Shown: positions 55,488-64,000 of the stretch, in pieces
How the letters are laid out: each line of letters opens with the position of its first letter
Numbering within the stretch: position 1 is the stretch's first letter
DNA from: Jeongeupia sp. HS-3
GTDB taxonomy: Bacteria; Pseudomonadota; Gammaproteobacteria; Burkholderiales; Chitinibacteraceae
Assembly: GCF_015140455.1 (NCBI RefSeq)
Contig: NZ_AP024094.1
Coordinates: forward strand, 2,046,001 to 2,110,000
Length of the DNA stretch: 64,000 nucleotides
Direction: 5' to 3'
Translations under genes and position numbers: made by a program
The notes under the pieces: generated by a model
What the model was told of the DNA's origin: nothing
Database searches by the model: none
The model's input: only the letters and a program-made list of their open reading frames with translations

Positions 55488-56903
55488 TCAGAAGCGTAGC
55501 ACCTGGCCGGCGCGGCGCTTCAGTTCGAATTGGATCAGCTTGTACGCATCGAAATCGAAATCCGCCCCGGCCTGCAGCGTATCCAGCTCGGCGGGATCGT
55601 GGATCGTGCCGAGATAACACCAGCGGTCGATCACGTGGATCAGCGGCGACCACTCGGGCCCTTCGACCAGACCGACCGGCCCCTGATGCGGCCACGGCGC
55701 GAAGCGGTGTTTTTCCAGCAGCGACAAGAGCCGCGCGTGGTGCGTCGCCGACGACTCGCGGCCAATGCAGGCGCCGCGACACTTACCCAGCGGCTGGGCG
55801 CTGCACGCCGTGCCGGTCCGCGGCTCGAGGCCGAGCCCCTCTATGCCAAGCAGCTTCCGGCACAGACCGGTGCCGTCGGCGAGCTTCTCGAGTAGCCGCT
55901 GCGCATCGCGGCGAGCCCGGAACGGCCCGAACACCAAGTGCGGGTCGACGTCGCCCAGTTCGGCCAGAGCGACGATGTCCGGCACCAGCATATCGCCCTG
56001 CCCGATCAGCCGCAGCACACACACGCCGACGCTTTTCTTCGGCTTCGGATTGTAGGTTGGCTTGAGCGACCGGATCAGCCTTGCCTCGTTCAGCAGCGCG
56101 CCAAACTCACCTGCCTCTTGCCAGTCGATTCGCGCCAGCCGCGCCAGCATCTCCAGTTCGCGCGGTTTACGCGCGTCGGCGGCGAAATGCTGCAGCACGC
56201 GCTTGCGGATATTGGGGCTTCGCCCGACCAGCAAGGCGGCACCGTCGGCGGCGTAGAACGTATAGCAACCGCTGGTCTCGGGCAGCTCGTCGATCACTGC
56301 GGGGTCGAGACCGGCCGGAATCCGCGGCTTGCGCAGCAGCTCGGCGATCGCCTGCTGCACCGTTTCAAATGGATGCTCGCGCAAGGCGACGTCGAGGAAC
56401 GCCGGCAGCAATACGGCATCGCTCAACGCCCGGTGCCGGTCGCCATCGATCACCAGCGCATGCCGGGTGACCAGCGCATCGAGGCTGTGCTTGAACTCGT
56501 GCGGATACAGCTTGCGCGACAATTTGACCGTGCACAGCACCCGCGCCGAGAAGCGGATGCCCAGACGCTTGAATTCATTTTTGAGAAAGCCGTAATCGAA
56601 GCGGGCATTGTGGGCGACAAACACACGCCCCTCCAGCATCGGCAGCAAGGTGTCGGCCAGCTCGGCGAAGGTCGGCGCAGTCGCAACCATCGCATCGTCG
56701 ATGCCGGTCAACTGCTGGATGAACGGCGGAATCGCCTGCTGCGGATTAACCAGGCTGGACCAGCGCCGTGTGCCGTGCTCGTCGACCTGCACCAGGCCGA
56801 CCTCGGTGATCCGGTCGCTGGCCGGAGTCGCACCGGTGGTCTCCAGATCGACGAAGACCAGCGGCTCGCTGTAATAGGGATTCATCGTTTCGCGCGAACT
56901 CAT
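55488..56903 (-). CDS. DnaQ-like exonuclease fused to a GIY-YIG nuclease domain (Cho/UvrC-like)
   Basis: 471 residues from ATG 56901-56903, which shares a base with the rlmK stop. Residues about 15-175: DEDDh exonuclease with FVDLETTG, HNARFDYGFL and HRALSDAVLL. About 205-290: GIY-YIG domain (SGCYTFYAADGAALLVGRSPNIRKRVLQHF; RLIRSLKPTYN is the conserved E-xx-IK-like end). The remainder resembles Cho/UvrC-like C-terminus with a CRGACIGRES cysteine cluster. Such fusions are known in proteobacteria as alternative excision nucleases. An internal ATG (56885) is a possible start. Confidence 0.9.
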   Translation of the reverse strand: MSSRETMNPYYSEPLVFVDLETTGATPASDRITEVGLVQVDEHGTRRWSSLVNPQQAIPPFIQQLTGIDDAMVATAPTFAELADTLLPMLEGRVFVAHNARFDYGFLKNEFKRLGIRFSARVLCTVKLSRKLYPHEFKHSLDALVTRHALVIDGDRHRALSDAVLLPAFLDVALREHPFETVQQAIAELLRKPRIPAGLDPAVIDELPETSGCYTFYAADGAALLVGRSPNIRKRVLQHFAADARKPRELEMLARLARIDWQEAGEFGALLNEARLIRSLKPTYNPKPKKSVGVCVLRLIGQGDMLVPDIVALAELGDVDPHLVFGPFRARRDAQRLLEKLADGTGLCRKLLGIEGLGLEPRTGTACSAQPLGKCRGACIGRESSATHHARLLSLLEKHRFAPWPHQGPVGLVEGPEWSPLIHVIDRWCYLGTIHDPAELDTLQAGADFDFDAYKLIQFELKRRAGQVLRF

Positions 56904-57838
56904 CACTTCACGAAACGGAAGCACTGATGGATTTTCTTGTTGCGGAAATCCTCGGGCACCGACTCCGCCGAGAGGTTCTCGCACATCGGGATCAAGGCTT
57001 CGTCGAGCTTGAAGCGCCGGAAATTGGTCGAGAAATACAGCACGCCACCCGGGTTGAGCAGGTCTAGCGCGGTTTCGATCAGGTAGCGATGATCACGCTG
57101 CACATCGAGAATGCCGATCATTTTTTTCGAATTCGAGAACGAGGGCGGATCGCAGACGATCAGATCGAATCTTTCGCCGGACCGATCGGCCTCGGCCAGC
57201 CATTGCAGCACGTCGGCGCGCACCTGAGTATGCGCCGGCGTATCCAGGCCGTTCTCGGCCAGGTTGCGCTTGGCCCAGGCCAGATACGTGTTCGACAAGT
57301 CAACCGACACCGTCTCGCTCGCACCGCCGGCTGCGGCATGCACCGAGAACGCCCCGGTGTAGCAAAACAGATTGAGCATGCGCTTGCCGGCCGCTTCGCC
57401 ACGCACGCGCTTGCGGGTGTTGCGGTGGTCGAGAAACAGTCCGGTATCCAGATAGGCATCCAGATTGACGATGAACTTGAGCCCGTCTTCCTCGACGATG
57501 AATTCATCACCCTCGGCACCGGTTTTCTCATACTGCGCTTCGCCCTTCTGGCGCCGGCGCAGCTTGACCGAGATCTCGTCCTCGGGAATCCCCAATGCCT
57601 CACCAGTGGCGTACCAGACCTCGGCAAGCCAGGCCTCGTGGTCTTCATCGGTCTGGATCCAGCCGGTTGCCACTTCGGCCAGATGTACCTTGCCGGCATA
57701 CCAGTCGATCACCACCGGGAATTCCGGTACGTCACGGTCGTAAATGCGATAACACTGAATCCCCTGACGACGGGCCCATTTGCCCCAATGCTTGGCATTT
57801 TTGGCAAGACGGTTCTTGTAGCTGGAAAGATCGCTCAT
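56903..57838 (-). CDS. 23S rRNA (guanine-N7) methyltransferase RlmK-like
   Basis: 311 residues, homologous to the C-terminal (RlmK) half of E. coli RlmL/RlmKL, here as a free-standing protein. Matching blocks: NRLAKNAKHWGKWARRQGIQCYRIYDRDVPEF, RQKGEAQYEK, VNLDAYLDTGLFLDHRNTRK, the SAM site LNLFCYTGAFSVHAAAGGA and the catalytic motif FDLIVCDPPSFSNSKKM. It should make m7G2069 of 23S rRNA. Split RlmK is usual in Betaproteobacteria. Overlaps the downstream exonuclease/GIY-YIG gene by 1 base (TGATG). Confidence 0.88.
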   Translation of the reverse strand: MSDLSSYKNRLAKNAKHWGKWARRQGIQCYRIYDRDVPEFPVVIDWYAGKVHLAEVATGWIQTDEDHEAWLAEVWYATGEALGIPEDEISVKLRRRQKGEAQYEKTGAEGDEFIVEEDGLKFIVNLDAYLDTGLFLDHRNTRKRVRGEAAGKRMLNLFCYTGAFSVHAAAGGASETVSVDLSNTYLAWAKRNLAENGLDTPAHTQVRADVLQWLAEADRSGERFDLIVCDPPSFSNSKKMIGILDVQRDHRYLIETALDLLNPGGVLYFSTNFRRFKLDEALIPMCENLSAESVPEDFRNKKIHQCFRFVK

Positions 57839-57958
57839 CGGGACGGCAACGCGGTTAGGTAAAGCTGCATTCTACCGGATGGCTCCGGATCACCGGACGT
57901 GCAAAAGGCGACCAATGGGCCGCCTTGCCGAAGTTAGCTACCAAGATAGGCTCGACGC

Positions 57959-58174
57959 TTACATCCCGCCACCACCGTGCCCACCGCCGAATCCACCGCC
58001 GCTGCCGCCGGAATTGCTCCCCGGCCCGGCTTGTTTGTGCAGCCAGTTGATCTGATCCAGACCAGTACCATGATCGCTGGTCGGGACATCGTTCGGTGCA
58101 GGTATAACGGCAAACGCCACTGCAGAAAACAACATGGCCACAACAAAAGAAATAGCTTTCCAAAGGGTGCGCAT
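57959..58174 (-). CDS. Small secreted Gly-rich peptide
   Basis: 71 residues from ATG 58172-58174 with GGAGGT seven bases upstream. Signal peptide MRTLWKAISFVVAMLFSAVAFA, then a 28-residue segment (IPAPNDVPTSDHGTGLDQINWLHKQAG) and a C-terminus of Gly with Ser, Phe, His. No family recognised. The strong ribosome-binding site and signal peptide favour a real gene; longer frames through it have no support. A surface or matrix peptide is a guess. Confidence 0.7.
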   Translation of the reverse strand: MRTLWKAISFVVAMLFSAVAFAVIPAPNDVPTSDHGTGLDQINWLHKQAGPGSNSGGSGGGFGGGHGGGGM

Positions 58175-58334
58175 TTTTACAGACCTCCGTCCTCTCGGTT
58201 GAGGTTCTGCTATGACCACGGCATCCCGCAAAGAGTGCCGTTAAATAATACAGGTTCGGATATTCGGTCGATTCTGGCGTCAAAAACAGAAATGGCGACC
58301 AAAGGTCGCCATCACGCACCGGCTTGACCAACGC

Positions 58335-58838
58335 TCAGCCTTGGGACTGCCAGCGCAACAGGCGCTCGAACACCGCGCCCGGCACATACTGGCGCACGAT
58401 CCCCTCCCAGCCTTGCGGCCCGACCAGTCCCTTGACCATGGTCGAGCTGATTTCGGCGATTTCGCGCGGTGGCATCAGAAAGACCGTATCAATATGCGGT
58501 GCCAGATCGGCGTTCACGTAGCGCATCTTGCGTTCAAACTCGTAATCGGCCACTTCGCGGATACCGCGCAGGATGAAATGCGCACCTTCTTCGCGGGCAT
58601 AGTCGACCAGAAAGCGGTTCTCGAAGGTTTCCACCCGCAGATTGGACAAGTGCGCGGTGGTTTCGCGCAACATTTCCAGCCGCTCGTCCTGCGAAAAGGT
58701 ATAGCGTTTGTCCGGGTTTTCACCGATCGCGATGATCATTTCGTCGAACAACTGCACGCCGTGTTCGATCATCCACAAATGACCGTTGGTAACCGGATCA
58801 AAACTGCCTGCGTAAACGCCTCGCCGCATGGGCGTCAT
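58335..58838 (-). CDS. coaD: Phosphopantetheine adenylyltransferase
   Basis: Coenzyme A synthesis: adds AMP to 4'-phosphopantetheine. 167 residues (family 155-170). The nucleotidyltransferase motif [17 protein letters not shown] (TxGH), [26 protein letters not shown] and [10 protein letters not shown] (ISSTxVR) are all present. ATG 58836-58838 ([11 protein letters not shown]) is chosen; ATG 58827-58829 is possible. Confidence 0.94.
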   Translation of the reverse strand: MTPMRRGVYAGSFDPVTNGHLWMIEHGVQLFDEMIIAIGENPDKRYTFSQDERLEMLRETTAHLSNLRVETFENRFLVDYAREEGAHFILRGIREVADYEFERKMRYVNADLAPHIDTVFLMPPREIAEISSTMVKGLVGPQGWEGIVRQYVPGAVFERLLRWQSQG

Positions 58839-58978
58839 CCCATTCCGGGTTATCGATGGCGTCACTATAACATCGCATTTGGCCCACTATGTTGCGCCGT
58901 GTCGCTGCCCGCGTGTCCCGGTTTGTCTGCCGACACGCGCTAATTTAAGATGGCCCGATATCTAAAAAGGGGATTGCC

Positions 58979-60103
58979 ATGTTGCGCAAGTTTCTGCTGG
59001 GAGCCGCACTGGCGCTGTCTCCCCTCGCCCACGCCGATATCGTGATCGGCCAATCGGTTCCGATCACCGGGCTTGTCGGCAGTACCGGCAAGGCGCTGGC
59101 ACTGGGTGCTTCGCTGTACTTCTCCCGCGTCAATGCCAATGGCGGCATCAACGGCGAGCCCATCAACCACGTGGTTCGCGATGATGGCTACGATCCCAAA
59201 CGAACCGTCGCCAATACCCGCGAGCTAATCGACAAGGAAGGTGCGCTGGCGCTGGTGTCGTACTACGGCACGGCAACGACCGTTGAACTGGAAAAATCCA
59301 AACTGCTCGACAACGCCGGCATTCCGCTTGTGGGCGTGCACTCGGGCGCCGATGCACTGCGCAGTCCGGGCAGCAGCCTCTTTGTCTTTCATACCCGCGC
59401 CAGCTATCGCCAGGAAATCGGCCATATCGTCAATCTGCTCGCCGGCAACCTTGGTGTGACCCGCATTGCCGTGATCGCCCAGCAGGATGGCTTCGGCCAA
59501 GCCGGCTATGGCGCACTGAAGGACGCGCTGGCCAAACGCAACCTCACCCTCGCCGGCGAAGCGTGGTACGACCGCAAGAGCGGCGATACCACCAAGGCCG
59601 CTGCCGAGCTCGCCAAGGCCAATCCGGAAGCCGTGGTGCTGATCACCGTATCCAAGCCCGCCGCCAGCTTCGTCAAACAGTTTCGTGCCGCTGGCGGTAC
59701 CGCACAGCTGTATGGCTTGTCGCCGATCCAGTTCGAGGAAGTGATCCAGACCGTCGGCAAGAAGGAAGCCCACGGCCTGGGCATCTCCGAAGTCCTGCCG
59801 TATCCGCGCAACGAGCAGCTGCGCTTCGTGCGCGAGTTCCAGCAGGACGCCGCAGCCGTACTCAGGGATGGCACCACGCCGTCGTATGCGGTGATGGAAG
59901 GCTATCTGTCGGCAAGGCTGGTGGTAGAAGCGCTCAAGCGCGCCGGCAAGAATCCGACCCGCTCGGCGGTATACAACGCCCTGAGTTCGCTCAAGCGCTA
60001 CGATCTTGGCGGCTTCATCGTCGACTTTGGCGACAAGAAGCGCACCGGCAGCAACTTTGTCGAGCTGACGATGATCTCGCCGACCGGTACACTGACGCGC
60101 TGA
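58979..60103 (+). CDS. ABC transporter substrate-binding protein, branched-chain amino-acid (LivJ) type
   Basis: 374 residues. Signal peptide MLRKFLLGAALALSPLAHA, then a type I periplasmic-binding-protein fold with IVIGQSVPITGLVGSTGKALALGASLYFSRVNANGGINGEPI, VSYYGTATTVELEKSKLLDNAGIPLVG and VLITVSKPAASFVKQFRAAGG. The neighbours contain no permease or ATPase, so it is an orphan binding protein; such orphans can serve chemoreceptors or signalling proteins. Ligand unknown. AAAAGGGG 6 bases before the ATG supports the start. Confidence 0.92.
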   Translation: MLRKFLLGAALALSPLAHADIVIGQSVPITGLVGSTGKALALGASLYFSRVNANGGINGEPINHVVRDDGYDPKRTVANTRELIDKEGALALVSYYGTATTVELEKSKLLDNAGIPLVGVHSGADALRSPGSSLFVFHTRASYRQEIGHIVNLLAGNLGVTRIAVIAQQDGFGQAGYGALKDALAKRNLTLAGEAWYDRKSGDTTKAAAELAKANPEAVVLITVSKPAASFVKQFRAAGGTAQLYGLSPIQFEEVIQTVGKKEAHGLGISEVLPYPRNEQLRFVREFQQDAAAVLRDGTTPSYAVMEGYLSARLVVEALKRAGKNPTRSAVYNALSSLKRYDLGGFIVDFGDKKRTGSNFVELTMISPTGTLTR

Positions 60104-60122
60104 TTTGCATAAAAACGCGTTA

Positions 60123-60150
60123 GACGATGCCCCGCTCGCGGGGCATCGTC
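60123..60150 (+). terminator. Hairpin after the substrate-binding protein gene
   Basis: GACGATGCCCCG (60123-60134), 4-base loop, CGGGGCATCGTC (60139-60150): a 12-bp perfect stem 20 bases after the stop. The following ATTTC is a poor T-tract; it may partly terminate or protect the transcript before the DUF4870-like gene. Confidence 0.55.
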
Positions 60151-60176
60151 ATTTCAACAATCACAAGGAGACCGCC

Positions 60177-60524
60177 ATGACCGACTTTCCCCGCCCCATC
60201 GCGCCCGCCGACAAAAACAGCCAGACCTTCGCCGTGTTGGTGTGGATCGGCACGATTTTCTTCAGTTTCATCCCGGCGCTGATTGTCTATCTGCTGAAGA
60301 AGGATGACGCCTTCTTGCAGGAGCATGCCAAGGAGGCGCTGAACTGGGCGATCACCATGCTGCTGCTGACGCTGATCGGCCAGGTACTGGCGATCGTGCT
60401 GATCGGCTTTTTGCTGATGGGCATCATGTTCATCGCCCAACTGATTTTCTGCATCATCGGCGCAGTCAAGGCCAGCAACGGTCAGCCGTGCACGCTGCCG
60501 TTCAACATCCGCCTGATCAAATAA
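60177..60524 (+). CDS. DUF4870-like small membrane protein
   Basis: 115 residues, ATG 60177 with AAGGAG nine bases upstream. Three hydrophobic segments (about 18-38 FAVLVWIGTIFFSFIPALIVYLL, 55-75 and 80-98), with HAKEALNWAITML between the first and second and a C-terminal GQPCTLPFNIRLIK. This matches the DUF4870 (Tic20-like) membrane family. Function unknown. Followed by a strong terminator. Confidence 0.85.
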   Translation: MTDFPRPIAPADKNSQTFAVLVWIGTIFFSFIPALIVYLLKKDDAFLQEHAKEALNWAITMLLLTLIGQVLAIVLIGFLLMGIMFIAQLIFCIIGAVKASNGQPCTLPFNIRLIK

Positions 60525-60540
60525 GTCGTAGTTTCAGTGC

Positions 60541-60574
60541 GTAAAAAAGGCTGCCCGAAGGCAGCCTTTTTTAC
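60541..60574. terminator. Terminator after the DUF4870-like gene
   Basis: GTAAAAAAGGCTGCC (60541-60555), loop CGAA, GGCAGCCTTTTTTAC (60560-60574): 15-bp perfect stem, A/T-rich at the base, in the gap converging with dnaJ. Confidence 0.9.
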
Positions 60575-60586
60575 GTGCGCAATCAC

Positions 60587-60694
60587 TTCCGGCAAGTATT
60601 CACCTCGCCGGCGCGAAGCCAGCGGCGACGTGTACATGGGTAAGTACACGAGCCGCGCAGCGACAATGCCAGCGAGGTGAAGACGCCGCCGGAA
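60587..60694. repeat. 108-bp nested inverted-repeat element 3 bases past the dnaJ stop
   Basis: Nested complementary arms: TTCCGGC (60587-60593) with GCCGGAA (60688-60694), TTCACCTCGC (60599-60608) with GCGAGGTGAA (60672-60681), and GTGTAC (60630-60635) with GTACAC (60644-60649) around an 8-base loop. Spacers are GC-rich and partly complementary. It resembles a mobile palindromic (REP/MITE-like) element rather than a terminator; no second copy is in the window. Confidence 0.6.
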
Positions 60695-60697
60695 ACC

Positions 60698-61831
60698 TCA
60701 GGAGAAGAAGTCCTTGACCTTATCCATGAAGGATTTGGCACGCGGATTGTGCTTGCCCGGCTCACCCTGGCTGATTTCCTCGAACTCCTTCAAGAGCTCC
60801 TTCTGCCGGCTGGTCAGGCTCACCGGTGTTTCAAGCACCACATGGCACATCAAATCGCCAGTGATCGCGCTGCGTACCCCCTTGATGCCCTTGCCGCGCA
60901 GCCGGAACACTTGCCCCGTTTGCGTACCAGCCGGAATCGAAATCCGCGCCTTGTTGTCGAGTGTCGGAATCTCGATTTCGCCACCCAGTGCGGCAGCCGT
61001 AATGCTGATCGGCATTTCACAATGCAGATCATTGCCTTCGCGCTCGAACACCGAGTGAGCTTTCAGATGCACCACGACATACAGATCACCCGCCGGGCCA
61101 CCATTGACGCCAGCCTCACCTTCGCCAGAAAGACGGATGCGATCACCCTCGTCGACCCCCGCCGGAATCTTCACCGCCAGCGTCTTGGCCGTCTGTACCC
61201 GGCCGGTGCCGTGGCAATTACGGCAAGGATCGGGGATGTATTTACCGCTACCGTGGCAGGTCGGGCAGGTTTGCTGAATGCTGAAGAAACCTTGTGACAC
61301 GCGCACCTGGCCAACGCCGCCGCAGGTGTGGCAGGTCTTGGCTTCGGTACCCGGCTTTGCGCCGCTGCCGTGGCACAGCTCGCACTCGTCGTGCGACGGA
61401 ATCTTGATCTGCTTCTCGACGCCGCGTGCGGCCTCTTCAAGCGAGATTTCCATGTTGTAGCGCAGATCGGCGCCACGGTAGACGTTGGAACGCCCACCGC
61501 CGCCACGCTGACCGCCGCCGAAGATATCGCCAAAGATGTCGGAGAACGCATCCGCAAAACCGCCCGTACCACCGCCGCCGAAACCGCCGCCCATCCCGGC
61601 TTGTGGATCGACCCCGGCATGACCGTACTGATCGTAGGCAGCTCGCTTTTGCGGCTCGGACAAGATCTCGTAGGCCTCCTTGGCCTCCTTGAACTTCTCC
61701 TCGGCATCCTTGCTGTCCGGATTGCGGTCAGGATGAAATTTCATCGCCATCTTGCGATAGGCTTTCTTGATCTCGTCGTCGGACGCGTCGCGATTGACGC
61801 CGAGTACGTCGTAAAAATCTTTTTTGGACAT
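60698..61831 (-). CDS. dnaJ: Chaperone protein DnaJ
   Basis: DnaK co-chaperone, 377 residues from ATG 61829-61831. J-domain with HPDRNP (about 33-38), Gly/Phe-rich region (about 75-110), the zinc-binding region with four CxxCxGxG motifs ([32 protein letters not shown]) and C-terminal substrate domains. A 15-base frame extension upstream lacks homology. Lies 79 bases downstream of dnaK with a hairpin between them. Confidence 0.97.
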   Translation of the reverse strand: MSKKDFYDVLGVNRDASDDEIKKAYRKMAMKFHPDRNPDSKDAEEKFKEAKEAYEILSEPQKRAAYDQYGHAGVDPQAGMGGGFGGGGTGGFADAFSDIFGDIFGGGQRGGGGRSNVYRGADLRYNMEISLEEAARGVEKQIKIPSHDECELCHGSGAKPGTEAKTCHTCGGVGQVRVSQGFFSIQQTCPTCHGSGKYIPDPCRNCHGTGRVQTAKTLAVKIPAGVDEGDRIRLSGEGEAGVNGGPAGDLYVVVHLKAHSVFEREGNDLHCEMPISITAAALGGEIEIPTLDNKARISIPAGTQTGQVFRLRGKGIKGVRSAITGDLMCHVVLETPVSLTSRQKELLKEFEEISQGEPGKHNPRAKSFMDKVKDFFS

Positions 61832-61848
61832 GTGGATATCACCTAAAC

Positions 61849-61893
61849 AAAAAGGCACAACGACCCGCCCAGAGCGCGCCGAAGTGCCTTTTT
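61849..61893 (-). terminator. Possible attenuating hairpin between dnaK and dnaJ
   Basis: AAAAAGGCAC (61849-61858) pairs with GTGCCTTTTT (61884-61893), loop of 25 bases with partial internal GC pairing. On the minus strand the stem ends in TTTTTG, so partial termination could lower dnaJ relative to dnaK. Confidence 0.5.
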
Positions 61894-61910
61894 AAAGCTT
61901 TAGCTACGAA

Positions 61911-63836
61911 TTACTTGTTGTCTTTGCCGTCTTTGACTTCGGTGAACTCAGCATCGACCACGTTGTCGTCGTCCTTCTTGTCGCCAGCAGCCTGCTCGCC
62001 AGCCGCGTCACCGCCTTGCTGAGCATACATCTGCTCGGCGAGCTTGTGGCTGGCCTGCATCAGCGCGTTGGTCTTGGCTTCGATGACTTCCTTGTCGTCG
62101 CCCTGAACCACCTCTTCGAGTTCCTTGATCGCGGCTTCGATCGCGGCTTTCTCGTCAGCGGCCACCTTGTCACCGAACTCGACCAGCGATTTCTTCACCG
62201 AATGGATCATCGCGTCGCCCTGATTGCGCGCACCGACGAGTTCGGCCAGTTTCTTGTCTTCTTCCGCGTTCAGTTCGGCATCCTTGACCATGCGGTTGAT
62301 CTCGTCTTCCGACAGACCCGAGCTTGCCTGGATCTTGATCTTGTTCTCCTTGCCGGTCGCCTTGTCCTTGGCCGACACGTGCAGGATGCCGTTGGCGTCG
62401 ATATCGAAAGTCACTTCGATCTGCGGCGTGCCACGCGGCGCCGGCGGGATATCCGACAGGTTGAACTGGCCGAGACTCTTGTTCGCCGCGGCTTTTTCAC
62501 GCTCGCCTTGCAGCACGTGGATGGTCACGGCGTTCTGGTTGTCGTCGGCGGTCGAGAACACCTGCGATGCCTTGGTCGGAATCGTGGTGTTCTTCTGGAT
62601 CAGCTTGGTCAGGATGCCGCCCAGCGTTTCGATACCCAGCGACAGCGGCGTCACGTCCAACAGCAGCACGTCCTTGCGATCGCCCGAGAGCACCGAGCCC
62701 TGGATCGCCGCACCGACGGCAACGGCTTCGTCCGGGTTCACGTCGCGGCGCGCTTCCTTGCCGAAGAACTCCTTCACCTTTTCCATCACCAACGGCATGC
62801 GGGTCTGGCCACCGACGAGGATAACGTCATGAATGTCCGAGACCTTCAGGCCGGCATCCTTGAGCGCAACGCGGCAAGGCTCGATCGAACGCTGGATCAA
62901 ATCGTCAACCAGCGATTCGAACTTGGCGCGGGTGATCTTCAGCACCAGGTGCTTCGGACCGGTTGCATCCATCGTGATGTACGGCAGGTTGATTTCGGTT
63001 TGCACCGCCGACGACAGCTCGATCTTGGCCTTTTCGGCGGCTTCCTTCAGCCGTTGCAGCGCCATCACATCGTTCTTCAGATTGATGCCCTGCTCTTTCT
63101 GGAACTCGCCAATGATGTAATCGATGATGCGCTGGTCGAAGTCTTCGCCACCCAGGAAGGTATCGCCGTTGGTCGCGAGCACTTCAAACTGCTTGTCGCC
63201 ATCAACATCGGCGATTTCGATGATCGAGATGTCGAAGGTACCGCCACCGAGGTCATACACGGCGATCTTGGAGTCGCCACCTTCGTGCTTGTCCATACCG
63301 AACGCCAGTGCTGCGGCGGTCGGCTCGTTGATGATGCGCTTCACGTCCAGACCGGCGATGCGGCCTGCATCCTTGGTGGCCTGGCGCTGGCTGTCGTTGA
63401 AATAGGCCGGTACCGTGATCACGGCTTCGGTCACTTCTTCGCCGAGGTAATCTTCGGCGGTCTTCTTCATCTTGCGCAGCACTTCAGCCGAGATTTGCGG
63501 CGGCGCCATTTGCTTGTCGCGCACCGACACCCAAGCATCGCCGTTGTCGGCCTTGGTGATGGTGAACGGCATCAGATCGATGTCTTTCTGTACTTCCTTG
63601 TCGGTGAACTTGCGGCCGATCAGACGCTTGATCGCGTACAGCGTGTTCTTTGGGTTGGTGACAGCCTGGCGCTTGGCCGGCGCACCCACAAGGATCTCGC
63701 CATCGTCCTGATACGCGATGATCGACGGCGTAGTACGTGCGCCTTCGGCGTTTTCGATGACTTTCGACTGACCGTTTTCAAACACCGCAACGCAGGAGTT
63801 CGTGGTGCCCAAGTCAATACCAATGATTTTTGCCAT
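61911..63836 (-). CDS. dnaK: Molecular chaperone DnaK (Hsp70)
   Basis: 641 residues from ATG 63834-63836. ATPase domain: [18 protein letters not shown], the phosphate motif [35 protein letters not shown] and [14 protein letters not shown]. Substrate domain begins about residue 390, with [28 protein letters not shown] and a C-terminal lid of charged helices ending in a Gly/Asp/acidic tail ([12 protein letters not shown]). AAGGAA precedes the ATG. A sigma-32-type promoter and a 5' leader hairpin lie upstream. Confidence 0.97.
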   Translation of the reverse strand: MAKIIGIDLGTTNSCVAVFENGQSKVIENAEGARTTPSIIAYQDDGEILVGAPAKRQAVTNPKNTLYAIKRLIGRKFTDKEVQKDIDLMPFTITKADNGDAWVSVRDKQMAPPQISAEVLRKMKKTAEDYLGEEVTEAVITVPAYFNDSQRQATKDAGRIAGLDVKRIINEPTAAALAFGMDKHEGGDSKIAVYDLGGGTFDISIIEIADVDGDKQFEVLATNGDTFLGGEDFDQRIIDYIIGEFQKEQGINLKNDVMALQRLKEAAEKAKIELSSAVQTEINLPYITMDATGPKHLVLKITRAKFESLVDDLIQRSIEPCRVALKDAGLKVSDIHDVILVGGQTRMPLVMEKVKEFFGKEARRDVNPDEAVAVGAAIQGSVLSGDRKDVLLLDVTPLSLGIETLGGILTKLIQKNTTIPTKASQVFSTADDNQNAVTIHVLQGEREKAAANKSLGQFNLSDIPPAPRGTPQIEVTFDIDANGILHVSAKDKATGKENKIKIQASSGLSEDEINRMVKDAELNAEEDKKLAELVGARNQGDAMIHSVKKSLVEFGDKVAADEKAAIEAAIKELEEVVQGDDKEVIEAKTNALMQASHKLAEQMYAQQGGDAAGEQAAGDKKDDDNVVDAEFTEVKDGKDNK

Positions 63837-63864
63837 TTCTCTGTTTCCTTCCAATTAAGCAGGT

Positions 63865-63884
63865 CACGCCTTGGCGTGACCGTC
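63865..63884 (-). other. Hairpin in the dnaK 5' leader, possibly a grpE-side terminator
   Basis: GGTCACGCC (63865-63873 on minus orientation) pairs with GGCGTGACC around TT: a perfect 9-bp stem about 30-50 bases before the dnaK ATG. If an upstream gene is transcribed in the same direction, this may be its terminator or a leader stem in the dnaK transcript. Confidence 0.5.
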
Positions 63885-63906
63885 GATATCAATAACCTTG
63901 TTAGCC

Positions 63907-63934
63907 AAGTGGGGATGCCAGACAGGTTTTCAAG
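63907..63934 (-). promoter_or_regulatory. Sigma-32 (heat-shock) promoter of dnaK
   Basis: On the minus strand: CTTGAAA (63934-63928), 13-base spacer, CCCCAC (63914-63909). This fits the RpoH consensus CTTGAAA-N(11-16)-CCCCAT with one mismatch. It lies about 70 bases upstream of the dnaK ATG, leaving a leader that includes the 63865-63884 stem. Confidence 0.8.
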
Positions 63935-64000
63935 AGCTGATCTTGCCGCGGGTCGCCGCAACGGCAAGCGCTACTCCTGCTGGCCGCTCGTTCGCCCGAA

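Overview
The window is about 62% GC, and nearly every long frame matches a betaproteobacterial housekeeping family. The gene content (coq7 edge fragment, free-standing RlmK, pilT/pilU with a FimV-like protein, yggS-proC-yggT-yggU beside pilT, a DsbD/TlpA pair, dnaK-dnaJ) suggests a Neisseriales-type betaproteobacterium, probably Chromobacteriaceae/Chitinibacteraceae. That placement is inferred from protein resemblance and gene order, not from a search. I see no rRNA, tRNA, CRISPR array, insertion sequence or prophage.

Layout. 0-4.1 kb: end of coq7, two cyclophilins (periplasmic then cytoplasmic), a membrane diguanylate cyclase overlapping lpxH. 4.1-7.8 kb, minus strand: tightly overlapping run rnhA-dnaQ-ispD-fRMsr-ispF plus a small secretin-N-like protein. 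8-11.2 kb: YafS-like methyltransferase, gloB and mltD, which together with rnhA/dnaQ recreate an enterobacterial neighbourhood. 11.3-14 kb: small secreted protein, LOG-family protein, a decayed stretch and a META-domain lipoprotein. 14.2-24.7 kb: one giant minus-strand autotransporter built of IPT/TIG, 88-residue cadherin/Big-like and putative-Ig repeats; its central repeat array is broken by many indels. 25.2-27.4 kb: three tandem tail-collar (MdpB-like) proteins and a GNAT acetyltransferase. 27.4-42.4 kb: ssb, MFS transporter, uvrA, FimV-like protein, pilU, pilT, yggS, proC, yggT, yggU, fxsA, cutA, dsbD, tlpA-like gene and a two-cysteine ArsR regulator. 42.6-47 kb: gpmI, envC-like, ctpA. 47-51.5 kb: a ThiF-family E1-like enzyme, then a catalytically dead TrpS paralogue facing the real trpS, followed by tatD. 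51.5-58.8 kb: two TerC-superfamily membrane proteins, a PIG-L deacetylase, an Asp/Glu racemase, an exonuclease/GIY-YIG fusion, rlmK, a Gly-rich secreted peptide, coaD. 59-64 kb: branched-chain-type ABC binding protein, a DUF4870-like membrane protein, dnaJ, and dnaK behind a good sigma-32 promoter.

The most unusual locus is 48.4-50.7 kb. trpS and a TrpS-derived protein that has lost both the HIGH and KMSKS motifs converge on one terminator. Each is preceded by a 19-codon leader peptide containing Trp codons (one Trp in one, Trp-Trp in the other) and by an attenuator hairpin with identical 8-bp arms. This looks like a duplicated leader-peptide attenuation unit controlling a synthetase and its non-catalytic paralogue. 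The second notable locus is the giant repeat autotransporter next to the tail-collar trio.
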